The translations under genes and the position numbers were made by a program. DNA of 64,000 bases from Blautia sp. An249. Lineage in GTDB: Bacteria > Bacillota > Clostridia > Lachnospirales > Lachnospiraceae. Numbering within the stretch: the first letter of the stretch is position 1; each line of letters begins with the position of its first letter. The notes under the pieces are model-generated. The model was not told where the DNA came from. It made no database searches and was given only the letters and a program-made list of their open reading frames with translations. This document shows, piece after piece, positions 54,310 to 63,789 of this stretch. The stretch spans positions 1-64,000 of the forward strand of contig NZ_NFJL01000008.1 in NCBI RefSeq assembly GCF_002159835.1. Reading direction: 5' to 3'.

Positions 54310-54562
54310 TAACAGAGAAAGGCTGGGAAAAAGAGGAGTATGTCTGTACTGCCAAAAGAGAGAAACGTTCTCAGGCTGAAAGACGTTTCGGGAGAAGGCA
54401 GGCAAAAAGTAGCTTTGGAGCCGGGGGATTGAAGGTGGACACTGTGTAGATTCCCACGTAGAATTCCGCGTTAAGGAATGGAAAGATGAAGTTTGGGAAA
54501 ACTTCAAAGAAGGTGGTACCGCGTTTTTTATCGCCCTTCACACAGTGTGTGAAGGGCTTTTT
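54310..54562 (+). ncRNA. T-box riboswitch, valine-specific
   Basis: tRNA-sensing leader of valS. Stem I runs from about 54331 to 54424, closed by GGCT/AGCC and AAAG/CTTT. The candidate specifier codon GTA (54409-54411, Val) sits directly 5' of the lower helix, followed by the expected purine. The GGCTGAAAG distal region is present. The T-box antiterminator sequence AGGTGGTACCGCG is at 54511-54523. The competing terminator stem, GCCCTTCACAC with GTGTGAAGGGC plus TTTTT, occupies 54533-54562. Uncharged tRNA-Val should favour antitermination and valS expression. Confidence 0.93.
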
Positions 54563-54564
54563 AA

Positions 54565-54598
54565 TGTAACAGGAAATCCAACGGAATTTCCTGTTACA
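54565..54598. repeat. 34-nt dispersed palindrome, copy 3
   Basis: TGTAACAGGAAATCC to GGAATTTCCTGTTACA, 34 nt like the other copies, but its asymmetric centre is the reverse complement of copy 1. It begins two bases after the T-box terminator T-run and is followed by an A-rich stretch and GCGCTCCGC. Confidence 0.85.
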
Positions 54599-54643
54599 GA
54601 ATAAAGCGCTCCGCGCAGGTATTAAATTTATAAGGAGGATGCT

Positions 54644-57298
54644 ATGAGCAAAGAATTGGCCAAGACTTATGATCCGAAAGGAATCGAAGATCGTCTGTAC
54701 CAGAAATGGATTGACCGGGGATACTTTCATGCAAAAGTAAATCCGGATAAAAAACCTTTTACTATCGTGATTCCGCCGCCCAATGTAACCGGGCAGCTTC
54801 ATATGGGACATGCCCTGGATGAAACCATGCAGGACATTCTGATAAGATTTAAAAGGATGCAGGGATATGAGGCTCTCTGGCAGCCGGGAACCGACCACGC
54901 AGCCATTGCCACAGAAGTAAAGGTAACAGAAAAATTAAAAGAACAGGGAATTGATAAAGCGGAAATCGGCCGGGAAGAATTCCTGAAACATGCCTGGGCA
55001 TGGAAAGAGGAGTACGGCGGAAAAATTATCAATCAGCTTAAGAAGCTGGGCGCTTCCGCAGACTGGGAGAGGGAACGGTTTACCATGGATGAAGGCTGTT
55101 CCGAAGCGGTTCAGGAAGTATTTATCCGTTTATATGAGAAAGGCTACATTTATAAAGGAAACCGGATCATCAACTGGTGTCCGGTCTGCCAGACTTCTAT
55201 TTCTGATGCAGAGGTAGAGCATGAGGATCAGGACGGATTCTTCTGGCATATTAATTATCCTATTGTGGGGGAAGAGGGAAGATACGTGGAGATTGCCACC
55301 ACACGTCCCGAGACGATGCTGGGCGATATGGCTGTGGCAGTGAATCCGGAAGATGAAAGGTATCAGGATCTGATCGGTAAGATGCTGAAACTTCCGCTGA
55401 CGGATCGGGAGATTCCGGTGATTGCAGACAGCTATGTGGATAAAGAATTCGGGACCGGATGCGTGAAGATTACTCCCGCCCATGACCCTAACGACTTTGA
55501 AGTGGGAAAACGTCATCATCTGGAAGAAATGAATATTTTAAATGACGACGCCACCATTAATGAAAAAGGCGGAAAGTATGCAGGAATGGATCGCTATGAG
55601 GCCAGAAAGGCCATGGTAAAGGATCTGGAAGAACTTGGACTTCTGGTGAAGGTGGTACCCCATTCTCATAACGTAGGTACTCACGACCGCTGCAAAACCA
55701 CAGTAGAACCTATGATCAAACCCCAGTGGTTTGTAAAAATGGATGAAATGGCGAAAGAAGCTATCCGTGTCTTAGAAGACGGAGAACTGGAATTCGTACC
55801 TTCCCGGTTTGATAAGACCTATCTTCACTGGCTGGAAAATATCCGCGACTGGTGTATTTCCAGACAGTTGTGGTGGGGACACAGAATCCCGGCTTATTAC
55901 TGCCAGGACTGCCAGGAAGTGGTTGTTGCCAGAGAAATGCCGAAGAAATGCCCGAAATGCGGCGGTACCCATTTCGTTCAGGATGAAGATACTCTGGATA
56001 CCTGGTTTTCTTCTGCTTTATGGCCCTTCTCCACGCTGGGATGGCCCCATAAAACACCGGAGCTGGAATATTTCTATCCCACAGACGTACTGGTAACAGG
56101 CTATGACATTATTTTCTTCTGGGTTATCCGTATGGTCTTTTCCGCACTGGAGCAGACCGGAAAGGCTCCTTTCCATCATGTGTTGATTCATGGTCTGGTG
56201 CGCGACTCCCAGGGAAGGAAAATGAGTAAGTCCCTTGGAAACGGAATCGATCCTCTGGAAGTGATTGACAAATACGGGGCAGATGCGCTGCGATTAACGC
56301 TGATGACTGGAAATGCACCCGGAAACGATATGCGTTTTTACTGGGAGAAGGTGGAAGCCAGCCGGAACTTCGCAAATAAAATCTGGAATGCCTCCCGTTA
56401 CATTCTGATGAATCTGGAAGGAAAGGAAGTAAAAGAGCCGGAAGATCTTCAGAACTTATGCAAAGAAGATCAGTGGATTCTCTCCAGACTGAACCAGGTA
56501 ATCAGGGAAGTAACAGATAATATGGAGAAATATGAACTGGGAATCGCCGTACAGAAAGTATACGATTTCCTGTGGGATGTGTTCTGCGACTGGTATATTG
56601 AAATGTCCAAAGTACGTATCTGGAAGGCAGAAGAAAACCCGAAGGCAGCAGAGGAAGCCCTCTGGACGCTGCGGACAGTACTGACACAGAGCCTGAAGCT
56701 TCTGCATCCCTATATGCCGTTTATTACCGAGGAAATTTACTGTGCCCTTCTTCCCGGGGAAGAGTCCATTATGATTTCTTCCTGGCCGGTATACAGAGAA
56801 GAATGGGAATTTGCCGGGGCAGAAGAACAGCTCGCCCACGTACAGGAACTGGTTCGGGGAATCCGCAATACAAGAACAGAAATGAATGTACCGCAGAACC
56901 GGAAAACCAGTCTGTATATTGTAGCTGCAAACGCTCAGGCGGGGAAAGAGTATGAGGAGCTGAAAGCCTCTTATGCAAACCTGGCCTTTGCAAAAGAGAT
57001 TCACGTTCAGGAAACGAAAGAAGGAATCGGGGAAGACGCGGTTTCCGTTGTGCTTTCCAATGCAGTTGTCTATCTTCCACTGGAAGATCTGATTGACAGA
57101 GAGAAAGAACAGGAGCGTCTGGAGAAAGAACAGGAACGCCTGAAGAAGGAAATTGCCCGCTGCGAGGGAATGCTGGGAAATCCAAACTTTGTAAATAAAG
57201 CGCCGGCGGCAAAAGTAGAAGCAGAGAAGGAAAAACTGGAAAAGTATAAAGAGATGATGGATAAGGTAACCATGCAACTGAAACAATTGCTTAAATAA
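54644..57298 (+). CDS. valS: Valyl-tRNA synthetase
   Basis: 884-aa class I synthetase that charges tRNA-Val. The HIGH-type motif is HMGH in [13 protein letters not shown], the KMSKS motif is complete in [14 protein letters not shown], the editing domain (CP1) contains [15 protein letters not shown], and the C-terminal coiled-coil arm, rich in Glu and Lys, is at about 815-884. Length and arm are typical for bacterial ValRS. RBS AAGGAGG. Control is by the T-box upstream. The LTA-synthase-like gene follows after 15 bp. Confidence 0.97.
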   Translation: MSKELAKTYDPKGIEDRLYQKWIDRGYFHAKVNPDKKPFTIVIPPPNVTGQLHMGHALDETMQDILIRFKRMQGYEALWQPGTDHAAIATEVKVTEKLKEQGIDKAEIGREEFLKHAWAWKEEYGGKIINQLKKLGASADWERERFTMDEGCSEAVQEVFIRLYEKGYIYKGNRIINWCPVCQTSISDAEVEHEDQDGFFWHINYPIVGEEGRYVEIATTRPETMLGDMAVAVNPEDERYQDLIGKMLKLPLTDREIPVIADSYVDKEFGTGCVKITPAHDPNDFEVGKRHHLEEMNILNDDATINEKGGKYAGMDRYEARKAMVKDLEELGLLVKVVPHSHNVGTHDRCKTTVEPMIKPQWFVKMDEMAKEAIRVLEDGELEFVPSRFDKTYLHWLENIRDWCISRQLWWGHRIPAYYCQDCQEVVVAREMPKKCPKCGGTHFVQDEDTLDTWFSSALWPFSTLGWPHKTPELEYFYPTDVLVTGYDIIFFWVIRMVFSALEQTGKAPFHHVLIHGLVRDSQGRKMSKSLGNGIDPLEVIDKYGADALRLTLMTGNAPGNDMRFYWEKVEASRNFANKIWNASRYILMNLEGKEVKEPEDLQNLCKEDQWILSRLNQVIREVTDNMEKYELGIAVQKVYDFLWDVFCDWYIEMSKVRIWKAEENPKAAEEALWTLRTVLTQSLKLLHPYMPFITEEIYCALLPGEESIMISSWPVYREEWEFAGAEEQLAHVQELVRGIRNTRTEMNVPQNRKTSLYIVAANAQAGKEYEELKASYANLAFAKEIHVQETKEGIGEDAVSVVLSNAVVYLPLEDLIDREKEQERLEKEQERLKKEIARCEGMLGNPNFVNKAPAAKVEAEKEKLEKYKEMMDKVTMQLKQLLK

Positions 57299-57313
57299 TC
57301 AGGAAGTGTTTGT

Positions 57314-59377
57314 ATGAAAAAGACATGGTATGAACAGTTGAACAAGATTTCACTGCCGCTGCAGTTTCTGGGATGCTGCCTTTTGTATTTTGCAATTGAG
57401 GGCATATCCCGTCATTCTGCCTGGGAAGCCTATGATTATATGACGAACAGCCCTCTTGTATTTCTCTATAATACGGCTTTGATTTTTACAACGACCCTTA
57501 TTGTCTATTTAGTGAGACGCCGGTTTTTTGCCAGGATTTTGCTTGGGATTTTCTGGCTGTTCCTGGGATGTGTAAACGGGGTGATTCTGGCCAACCGGGT
57601 GACGCCCTTTACAGGCCCGGATCTCCATCTTTTAACAGACGCCACGGAAATCGCAGAGAAATACCTTCCTGTGTGGGGAACTGTGCTGGCTGTAATATTA
57701 CTGGTGCTGGTTATAGGAGGGCTGATCTGGGGATTCCTGAAAGGCCCCAAATACAAAGGGCCTTTGAAATACCGTTACAACGTACCTCTGGTTCTGGTGG
57801 GAGTTCTGGCTTTTGCCGGACTGACCCATCAGGCACTGGATAAGAGAATACTGTCCAACTATTTCGGCAATATTGCTTTTGCCTATGAGGATTACGGGTA
57901 TCCCTACTGCCTTATGACAACGATTTTCAATACGGGAATTGACTGTCCGCCGGATTATTCTGAGGAAGAAATCCAGAGGATTACAGACAGTGAAAAGGAG
58001 CTGCCAAAGACAGAGACGAAGAATCTGCCCAATATTTTATTTCTGCAGTTAGAATCCTTTTTTGATCCCACCCTTGTAAATTATCTGGATATATCGGAAG
58101 ATCCCATTCCCACGTTCCGGAAACTGATGGAAGAGTATTCATCCGGATACTTTAAAGTTCCTTCGGTGGGAGCCGGAACAGCCAATACGGAATTTGAGAC
58201 CATTACGGGAATGAGCCTTCACTATTTCGGACCGGGAGAATATCCCTATAAAAGCATTTTAAAAGAGAGAACCTGTGAAAGCGCGCCCTATGTGCTTAAG
58301 GAGCTGGGGTATTCCACCCATGCCATTCACAATAACGAGGCCAATTTCTACGGCAGGCGGAGTATCTTCCCCAATCTGGGATTTGATACCTTTACTTCGG
58401 AAGAGTTTATGAAAGAAGAAGATCAGAAGAATCCTCTGGGCTGGGTAAAGGACAGTGTGCTGACCGCTCACATTCTGGATGCGATGGAGTCCACAGAAGG
58501 CCCGGACTATGTGTATACCATTTCCGTACAGGGGCATGGAGCTTATCCGGACGAACCCCTCCTGGAAGATCCGGAAATTACGGTTACCGGGGCGCCCACA
58601 GAAGAGGAAAACAACCGGTGGGAATACTATGTAAATGAAATTCACGAAATGGATGAATTCGTATCTGAGTTAATTGAGACTCTTTCTGAACAGGAGGAAG
58701 ACGTCGTTTTAGTGATGTACGGAGATCATCTGCCCACTATGGGACTGGAAGTGGAAGATGTGAAAAACCGTTATCTCTTCCAGACAGAGTATGTGATCTG
58801 GGATAATATGGGACTGGAAAAGAAGGATGAAAACCTGTCTTCCTACCAGATTGCAGCGGAAGTGATGAACCGGGTGGGAATTCACGAAGGAACCATTTTC
58901 CGTTACCATCAGGCAAGGAGAAATACCAAGGATTACCAGGTGAATCTGGAAACCCTCCAGTACGATATTCTCTATGGAGAGGAATATTGCTATGAGGGGG
59001 AGGATCCTTTTGAAAGAACCAATATGCGTCTGGGAATTCATGATACGACCGTGGAAGAGATTACCCCGGTAACGGGCAGTACGGACAGTTATCTGGTAAA
59101 AGGAACCTACTTTACTCCGTCCACAGAAGTGATGGTTAATGAAGAATGGTGCGAGACCCAGTATATTAACGATACCACCGTTATGATTACAGGCTGTCAG
59201 CTAAAAAGCACCGATGAGATTATTGTGTCCCAAAGGAGCAACAGTTCTACCAGAAAGGCTCTGACCACAACCGAGCCGAAAACTTATGCCCGGCTTCTGA
59301 AATCCACCAAAGCCGGGACAGTAAAAGTGACAGAAACTCCTGTTCCTCAGGAGGAGAAGTCAGGTACCGGGAAATAA
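57314..59377 (+). CDS. LtaS-like phosphoglycerol transferase family protein
   Basis: 687-aa membrane sulfatase-fold enzyme. Five membrane helices occupy about residues 13-172. The extracytoplasmic catalytic domain (about 237-560) starts NILFLQLESFFDP; the expected nucleophile Thr lies in SVGAGTANTEFETITGM, and metal ligands are in MYGDHLPTMG. The family makes lipoteichoic-acid-type glycerol-phosphate polymers or adds phosphoglycerol or phosphoethanolamine to envelope sugars. A C-terminal extension of about 115 residues, with an Ig-like beta pattern (ITPVTGSTDSYLVKGTYFT), is unusual for LtaS itself. Translation follows valS closely. Confidence 0.85.
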   Translation: MKKTWYEQLNKISLPLQFLGCCLLYFAIEGISRHSAWEAYDYMTNSPLVFLYNTALIFTTTLIVYLVRRRFFARILLGIFWLFLGCVNGVILANRVTPFTGPDLHLLTDATEIAEKYLPVWGTVLAVILLVLVIGGLIWGFLKGPKYKGPLKYRYNVPLVLVGVLAFAGLTHQALDKRILSNYFGNIAFAYEDYGYPYCLMTTIFNTGIDCPPDYSEEEIQRITDSEKELPKTETKNLPNILFLQLESFFDPTLVNYLDISEDPIPTFRKLMEEYSSGYFKVPSVGAGTANTEFETITGMSLHYFGPGEYPYKSILKERTCESAPYVLKELGYSTHAIHNNEANFYGRRSIFPNLGFDTFTSEEFMKEEDQKNPLGWVKDSVLTAHILDAMESTEGPDYVYTISVQGHGAYPDEPLLEDPEITVTGAPTEEENNRWEYYVNEIHEMDEFVSELIETLSEQEEDVVLVMYGDHLPTMGLEVEDVKNRYLFQTEYVIWDNMGLEKKDENLSSYQIAAEVMNRVGIHEGTIFRYHQARRNTKDYQVNLETLQYDILYGEEYCYEGEDPFERTNMRLGIHDTTVEEITPVTGSTDSYLVKGTYFTPSTEVMVNEEWCETQYINDTTVMITGCQLKSTDEIIVSQRSNSSTRKALTTTEPKTYARLLKSTKAGTVKVTETPVPQEEKSGTGK

Positions 59378-59404
59378 TGTCGTATAAAATATTACGATTA
59401 GGTC

Positions 59405-59489
59405 TGGACATCTATCACCACTATATTATAATGAAAAGGTGACAGGGAGGCCCCTGTTGCGATACATTATGATAAAGTGGTGATATTTT
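59405..59489 (+). promoter_or_regulatory. Overlapping terminator, promoter and RBS before folC
   Basis: TATCACCACT (59413-59422) is exactly complementary to AGTGGTGATA (59476-59485), and TTTTT follows, so readthrough RNA from the upstream gene would form a terminator. Inside lie a promoter (TGGACA 59405-59410, 16 bp, TATAAT 59427-59432), a small hairpin (CAGGG/CCCTG) and the only candidate Shine-Dalgarno of folC, GGTGA, which is part of the right arm. RNA started at the internal promoter would lack the left arm and expose the site. Confidence 0.65.
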
Positions 59490-59490
59490 T

Positions 59491-60792
59491 ATGAACTATA
59501 AACAAGCAGTTGATTACATTGAAGAGACACCGAAATTTACAACGAAAAATAGCCTGGATCATACGAAAGAGTGCCTGAGACGGCTGGGCAGCCCCCAGGA
59601 ACGGTTTTGGGTGATCCATGTGGCGGGAACCAACGGGAAGGGAAGCACCTGCGCCTTTCTGGCTTCTGTTTTAAAAGAGGCGGGAATTTCCTGCGGTCTG
59701 TTTACTTCTCCTCATCTGGTAGAGATTACGGAGCGGTTTCAGATACAGGAAGAACCGGTAAGCAGGGAGAAATTCCTGGAGGCTTTCCACAAAGTAAAAG
59801 AAATGGTGGACGCCCTTGTAGCTGAGGGGATTCATCATCCCACCTATTTTGAAATGCTGTTTCTGATGGGCATGGTAATCTTTGCCGACGCAGGGGTGGA
59901 TTACGTAATGCTGGAAACGGGACTGGGAGGACGGATGGACGCCACGACTTCCATAGAGAACCCGCTGGCATGTGTCATTACCTCAGTGAGTCTGGATCAT
60001 ATGCAGTATCTGGGAAATACGGTAGAGGAAATCGCAGGAGAAAAAGCGGGAATTATCGTACCCGGAGTACCTGTGATTTATGATGGGAATGATCCCAGAA
60101 CGGCGCAGGTCATCCGGGAAAAGGCAAAAGGGCTGGAAAGTCCCTGCTATGAAGTCAGACAGTCTCAGTGCAGGATTGTGAAAAACACACCGGAAGGCAT
60201 TGATTTTATACCGGAGAGTCCGTATTATGAAGGTAACACCTTTCACATTCCTTTCCTGGCTGTGTACCAGGTGATGAATGCCGCCCTGGCGCTGACGGCC
60301 CTGGAGGTTCTGAAAGAGGATCTGCCTCTTGAAAGGGCTGTTATACAGAGAGGGATTTCCAAAACCCGCTGGCAGGGAAGGATGGAGACCATCCTGCCGG
60401 GAGTGATTGTAGACGGCGCCCATAACGAAGACGGAGTGAAAAAGTTCGTGGAAACAGCCGCCCATTTTTGCAGGGAATATACCATAGGCATTCTGTTTTC
60501 TGCCGTGGCGGACAAGGATTATCAGGATATGGCCGCGCTGATTAGCAGAGAGATACGGCCGGATTATGTGATTACCACACAGATCGAGGGAGAACGTGTA
60601 GTTCCCGCCGGAACGCTGGCGCAGGAGTTTGAAAGACAGGGATGCGCCGACGCCAGAGGAATTCCCTGTGTGGAGGAAGCTTTTGACAGAGCCTGTGCAA
60701 AAATGACAGAAAAGACTCTTCTTTTCTGCGTAGGCTCATTATATCTGGTAGGGGAGATAAAGCGTTATGTCAGGAGAAAAACGAATGATTAA
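59491..60792 (+). CDS. folC: Folylpolyglutamate/dihydrofolate synthase
   Basis: 433-aa Mur-ligase-type enzyme adding glutamate to folates, possibly also to dihydropteroate. The P-loop is GTNGKGSTCAFL, followed by the omega-loop region GLFTSPHLVEITERF, the metal-binding Glu/His in ITSVSLDHMQYLGNT, and the C-terminal domain with VDGAHNEDGV. The start at 59491 has only a weak Shine-Dalgarno within an inverted repeat (see the leader). Its end overlaps a possible start of the next small gene. No other folate gene is near. Confidence 0.95.
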   Translation: MNYKQAVDYIEETPKFTTKNSLDHTKECLRRLGSPQERFWVIHVAGTNGKGSTCAFLASVLKEAGISCGLFTSPHLVEITERFQIQEEPVSREKFLEAFHKVKEMVDALVAEGIHHPTYFEMLFLMGMVIFADAGVDYVMLETGLGGRMDATTSIENPLACVITSVSLDHMQYLGNTVEEIAGEKAGIIVPGVPVIYDGNDPRTAQVIREKAKGLESPCYEVRQSQCRIVKNTPEGIDFIPESPYYEGNTFHIPFLAVYQVMNAALALTALEVLKEDLPLERAVIQRGISKTRWQGRMETILPGVIVDGAHNEDGVKKFVETAAHFCREYTIGILFSAVADKDYQDMAALISREIRPDYVITTQIEGERVVPAGTLAQEFERQGCADARGIPCVEEAFDRACAKMTEKTLLFCVGSLYLVGEIKRYVRRKTND

Positions 60793-60937
60793 CTACGAGG
60801 AAGAACTGAAAAAATTTGAGCCCAGTCTGGATGTAACAGACGCAGAAGGGGCTATTTATAACAGAGAACTGACGGATGTTCTGGATATTCTTCAGGAAAT
60901 TTTAAAAGAAACAAAAACCGGAACCAGAAGAAAGTAA
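60785..60937 (+). CDS. 50-aa conserved-looking small protein
   Basis: 50 residues beginning MINYEEELKKFEPSLDVTD and ending LKETKTGTRRK, predicted mostly helical and charged. RBS AGGAG lies 8 bp upstream, within the last codons of folC; an alternative ATG at 60767 would add six residues with a more distant site. It overlaps folC by 8 bp and is 10 bp from the TPR gene, so it is almost certainly translated. I do not recognise a family. It resembles an adaptor-sized partner more than an enzyme. Confidence 0.65.
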   Translation: MINYEEELKKFEPSLDVTDAEGAIYNRELTDVLDILQEILKETKTGTRRK

Positions 60938-60947
60938 GGAGATACGG

Positions 60948-62153
60948 ATGAATTGTATGTATTGCGGCGCTTTGCTTACGGAAGAGGATTACTGTCCCCG
61001 CTGCGGAAGAAATATCCTGATTCAGAGAAAAGCGTACTATTTATCAAACCTTTATTATAACCGGGGTCTGGAAAAAGCCAGTATCCGGGATTTATCCGGC
61101 GCCATCGAATGTCTGAGGCGGAGTCTGACCTTTAATAAAAGGAACATTCAGGCCAGAAATCTGCTGGGACTGGTATATTATGAAACCGGAGAGGTGGTTT
61201 CCGCGCTGAGCGAGTGGGTAATCAGCAAGAATTTAAGACCGGTGCAGAATCTGGCTTCCGGTTATATTCAGAAACTGCAGGCCAATCCCAACCGCCTGAA
61301 TATGATTAATACCACGATCCGGAAGTACAACCAGGCTCTGGAGAACTGCCAGGCCGGTCATGAAGACATGGCGGCCATTCAGCTTAAGAAAATTCTGACC
61401 CAAAACCCGAAATTAATCAAAGGGTATCATCTTCTGGCCCTGATACAGATTAAAAATCATGCATATACCAAAGCGCGCAGGACGCTCAGGAAAGCGGCGC
61501 GGATAGATAAGACAAATACCACGACTCTGCGTTTCTTAAAAGAGATTGACGAGCGGACAGGAGTTCCCACCCGTCTGGATGACCGAAAAACCAGAAAAGA
61601 GAAAGAAGATAAAAAGGAGTCCAACGGCAGCATTGCTTATCAGTCCGGAAATGAACTGATTATTCAGCCGCCGGCTTTTAAAGAGAAATCCACCATGTCC
61701 ATGATGATAACCCTGGCTGTGGGATTTCTGGTGGGAGCCGCAGTATTCTGGTTTTTGGTGCTGCCTGTAAAGACACAGGAAATTCACCGGCAGGTGAATC
61801 AGCAGATCACCGATTACAGCAATGCCATCGCAAGCCAGGAGGCGCAGGTTTCCGAGCTGAAAGGACAGGTGGCGGATTCTAACAGCTCCACAGGAGAGCT
61901 GGAACAACAGGCGAATCAGGCCCAGGATCAGAGCAGCAGCTATGAGGCCCTTCTGCTGGCTTACAGCGCCATGCAGTCAGAAAATCTGGACGAGGCGGCT
62001 CTGCAGATTCAAAACGTACAGACGGCACAGCTTTCAGACAGCGCAAGGGCAGTATACGATTTGGTAAAAGAGGCTACCGGAGTTTCCGGCATTGAGGAAG
62101 ACGCCGGAGAGGATGAGCAGGAACAACAGACACAAGAACAGGACGTACAATAA
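60948..62153 (+). CDS. Zinc-ribbon TPR membrane protein
   Basis: 401-aa protein with three parts. The N-terminal zinc ribbon has C3/C6 and C16/C19 (CPRC). Helical repeats (about 25-205) show the TPR pattern, for example AIECLRRSLTFNKRNIQARNL and KGYHLLALIQIKNHAYTKA, used for protein binding. After a charged linker, one membrane helix (about 248-270) leads to an extracytoplasmic coiled coil (about 275-330) and a Gln/Glu-rich tail. The topology suggests a scaffold that links a cytoplasmic complex to the envelope. It may belong to the folC-small-protein transcript. Function unknown. Confidence 0.8.
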   Translation: MNCMYCGALLTEEDYCPRCGRNILIQRKAYYLSNLYYNRGLEKASIRDLSGAIECLRRSLTFNKRNIQARNLLGLVYYETGEVVSALSEWVISKNLRPVQNLASGYIQKLQANPNRLNMINTTIRKYNQALENCQAGHEDMAAIQLKKILTQNPKLIKGYHLLALIQIKNHAYTKARRTLRKAARIDKTNTTTLRFLKEIDERTGVPTRLDDRKTRKEKEDKKESNGSIAYQSGNELIIQPPAFKEKSTMSMMITLAVGFLVGAAVFWFLVLPVKTQEIHRQVNQQITDYSNAIASQEAQVSELKGQVADSNSSTGELEQQANQAQDQSSSYEALLLAYSAMQSENLDEAALQIQNVQTAQLSDSARAVYDLVKEATGVSGIEEDAGEDEQEQQTQEQDVQ

Positions 62154-62167
62154 CAGAAACCGTAAGT

Positions 62168-62217
62168 AAGGGTTGCTGTGGAGATGAAAGAAAAAACATT
62201 TCTGCGGCAGCCCTTTC
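62168..62217 (+). terminator. Possible weak terminator
   Basis: AAGGGTTGCTG pairs imperfectly with CGGCAGCCCTT around a long A-rich loop; the T-run is short (TTTCC). It separates the TPR gene from the sporulation operon. Confidence 0.35.
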
Positions 62218-62284
62218 CTGCATCATGCAGTGAAAGCAGCCGGCCGCAGGAAGGACAGACGGTTTATGAGAAAGGAGCAGGACA

Positions 62285-62653
62285 ATGGATTCAGAAATGC
62301 AGATTGCAGGAGCGCATCTGACCGTTCATCTTCCGCCGGAACTGGATCATCCCAATGCGGACAGAATCCGGGAGAAGACAGATGCCGTAATAAAAAAGCA
62401 GTATATAAAGACAATTACCTTTGACTTTCAGGACACCGTTTTCATGGACAGCTCCGGCATCGGGCTGCTGATGGGCAGATATAAGGCGCTGGGCTTGCGA
62501 GGGGGAAGTATCTATGCAGTGCATGTAAATGCGCATATATTTAAAATCCTGCATTTGTCAGGGGTTTACCGGTTCCTGGAAATCCAGAAGGAGGAACCGA
62601 AATCAGGGGAGAGCAAAGAAGGGAGAGAATTATGGAGAACACCAATGAAATGA
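62285..62653 (+). CDS. spoIIAA: Anti-sigma-F factor antagonist SpoIIAA
   Basis: 122-aa STAS-domain protein. The phosphorylation site is S57 in FMDSSGIGLLMGR, the residue that SpoIIAB phosphorylates and SpoIIE dephosphorylates. Unphosphorylated SpoIIAA pulls SpoIIAB off sigma-F in the forespore. The last part (residues about 105-122), rich in Lys and Glu, is an extension beyond the usual length and overlaps spoIIAB by 22 bp. RBS AAAGGAG. I do not see a convincing sigma-H promoter upstream. Confidence 0.93.
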   Translation: MDSEMQIAGAHLTVHLPPELDHPNADRIREKTDAVIKKQYIKTITFDFQDTVFMDSSGIGLLMGRYKALGLRGGSIYAVHVNAHIFKILHLSGVYRFLEIQKEEPKSGESKEGRELWRTPMK

Positions 62654-63057
62654 CAATTTCATTTGACAGCCGCACGTGTAATGAAGGGTTTATCCGTGTG
62701 GCTGTGGCGGCCTTTTGCACACAGTTAAATCCTACTTTAGAAGAAGTGGCGGATATAAAAACCGCAGTCTCAGAAGCGGTAACCAACTGTATTATTCACG
62801 GATATGAGGGAGAAGTACATAAGATAATCATACGCTGTAAAGCAGAGGGACAGTATTTTTACGTGGATGTGGAAGATACCGGAAGAGGAATCGAGGATAT
62901 TGAAAAGGCCATGGAGCCTTTATTTACAACGAAACCAGAGCAGGATCGTTCCGGTATGGGATTTGCGTTTATGGAAGCTTTTATGGATGAAATACAGGTA
63001 GAATCAGAAGTGGATAAAGGAACGACTGTGCACATGAAAAAGAAGATTGGGAGGTAG
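62632..63057 (+). CDS. spoIIAB: Anti-sigma-F factor SpoIIAB
   Basis: 141-aa GHKL-fold serine kinase and anti-sigma factor. The N-box reads AVSEAVTNCIIHGYEG, the G1 box is DVEDTGRGIED, and the G2 region is RSGMGFAFMEAF. It binds sigma-F with ATP and phosphorylates SpoIIAA. The start at 62632 lies 22 bp inside spoIIAA, behind GGGAGAG. The sigF start follows its stop after 2 bp, so all three are coupled. Confidence 0.95.
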   Translation: MENTNEMTISFDSRTCNEGFIRVAVAAFCTQLNPTLEEVADIKTAVSEAVTNCIIHGYEGEVHKIIIRCKAEGQYFYVDVEDTGRGIEDIEKAMEPLFTTKPEQDRSGMGFAFMEAFMDEIQVESEVDKGTTVHMKKKIGR

Positions 63058-63059
63058 CC

Positions 63060-63773
63060 ATGGAGCATACTCTTGCCCTTTTAGGGCTTGCACACCAGGG
63101 TGATAAAGAGGCAAGAGATACATTGTTTCAAGAAAATACAGGACTTATCTGGAGTATTGCAAAGCGGTTTCTGGGACGGGGCGTGGAGATGGAAGATCTG
63201 TTCCAGATAGGGAGTATCGGGCTTCTGAAGGCGGTAGATAAATTCGATCCTCAGTACGATGTGAAATTTTCCACCTATGCCGTTCCCATGATTACCGGGG
63301 AAATTAAGCGGTTTCTCAGGGATGACGGGATGATTAAAGTGAGCCGTTCTTTAAAAGAAACAGGAAGAAAAGCATATAAAGAAAAAGAAGAATTAGAGAA
63401 AAAACTGGGTCGGGAGCCCTATTTATGGGAACTGGCGAAAGAGATGGGAATTGACGAAGAGGAGCTGGTAATGTCCATGGAAGCCCAGGCGGAAGTGGAG
63501 TCTCTGCAGAAAACCATTTATCAGGGCGAGGGAAATGAAATCTCCCTGATGGAGAAGCTTCCTCAGAAAGAAAATGTACAGGATGCGGTCCTGGATAAAA
63601 TTTTGCTGGAAGAGATGCTGAATTATCTGGACGCCCGGGAGAGAAAATTAATCTATATGAGGTATTTTGAAGAGAAGACTCAGACAGAAATTGCAAAAGA
63701 AGTGGGTGTTTCACAGGTGCAGATTTCCAGAATGGAAAAAAAGATTTTAGAACGTTTGCGGGAAAAGCTATAG
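63060..63773 (+). CDS. sigF: Sporulation sigma factor F
   Basis: 237-aa sigma-70 family factor, the first forespore-specific sigma. Region 2 contains LFQIGSIGLLKAVDKFDPQYD-like sequence (shown here to 20 residues or less as GSIGLLKAVDKFD) and VKFSTYAVPMITGEIKRFLR, matching sigma-F/G. Region 3 is TGRKAYKEKEELEKKLGREP; region 4 ends with the helix-turn-helix TQTEIAKEVGVSQVQISRME. It is held by SpoIIAB until septation. Its stop codon lies inside the terminator hairpin that follows. Confidence 0.96.
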   Translation: MEHTLALLGLAHQGDKEARDTLFQENTGLIWSIAKRFLGRGVEMEDLFQIGSIGLLKAVDKFDPQYDVKFSTYAVPMITGEIKRFLRDDGMIKVSRSLKETGRKAYKEKEELEKKLGREPYLWELAKEMGIDEEELVMSMEAQAEVESLQKTIYQGEGNEISLMEKLPQKENVQDAVLDKILLEEMLNYLDARERKLIYMRYFEEKTQTEIAKEVGVSQVQISRMEKKILERLREKL

Positions 63774-63789
63774 GCTCTTCCCGCATTTT
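63757..63789 (+). terminator. Terminator overlapping the sigF stop codon
   Basis: TGCGGGAAAAGC pairs with GGCTCTTCCCGCA around TATA, followed by TTTTG. The last five sigF codons form its left arm. Confidence 0.75.

Noticed and set aside
3607-54598. CRISPR repeats
   Set aside because: The three 34-nt palindromes are tens of kilobases apart with no spacers or cas genes.
54371-54898. Minus-strand frame across the valS leader
   Set aside because: It covers the T-box and the palindrome on the opposite strand and has no family features.
59405-59489. THF riboswitch before folC
   Set aside because: The conserved THF-aptamer sequences are not present; only a simple inverted repeat and a small hairpin are seen.
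62246-62280. Sigma-H promoter upstream of spoIIAA (CAGGAAGG...)
   Set aside because: The -10 match is poor, and the start site would fall within the ribosome binding site of spoIIAA.
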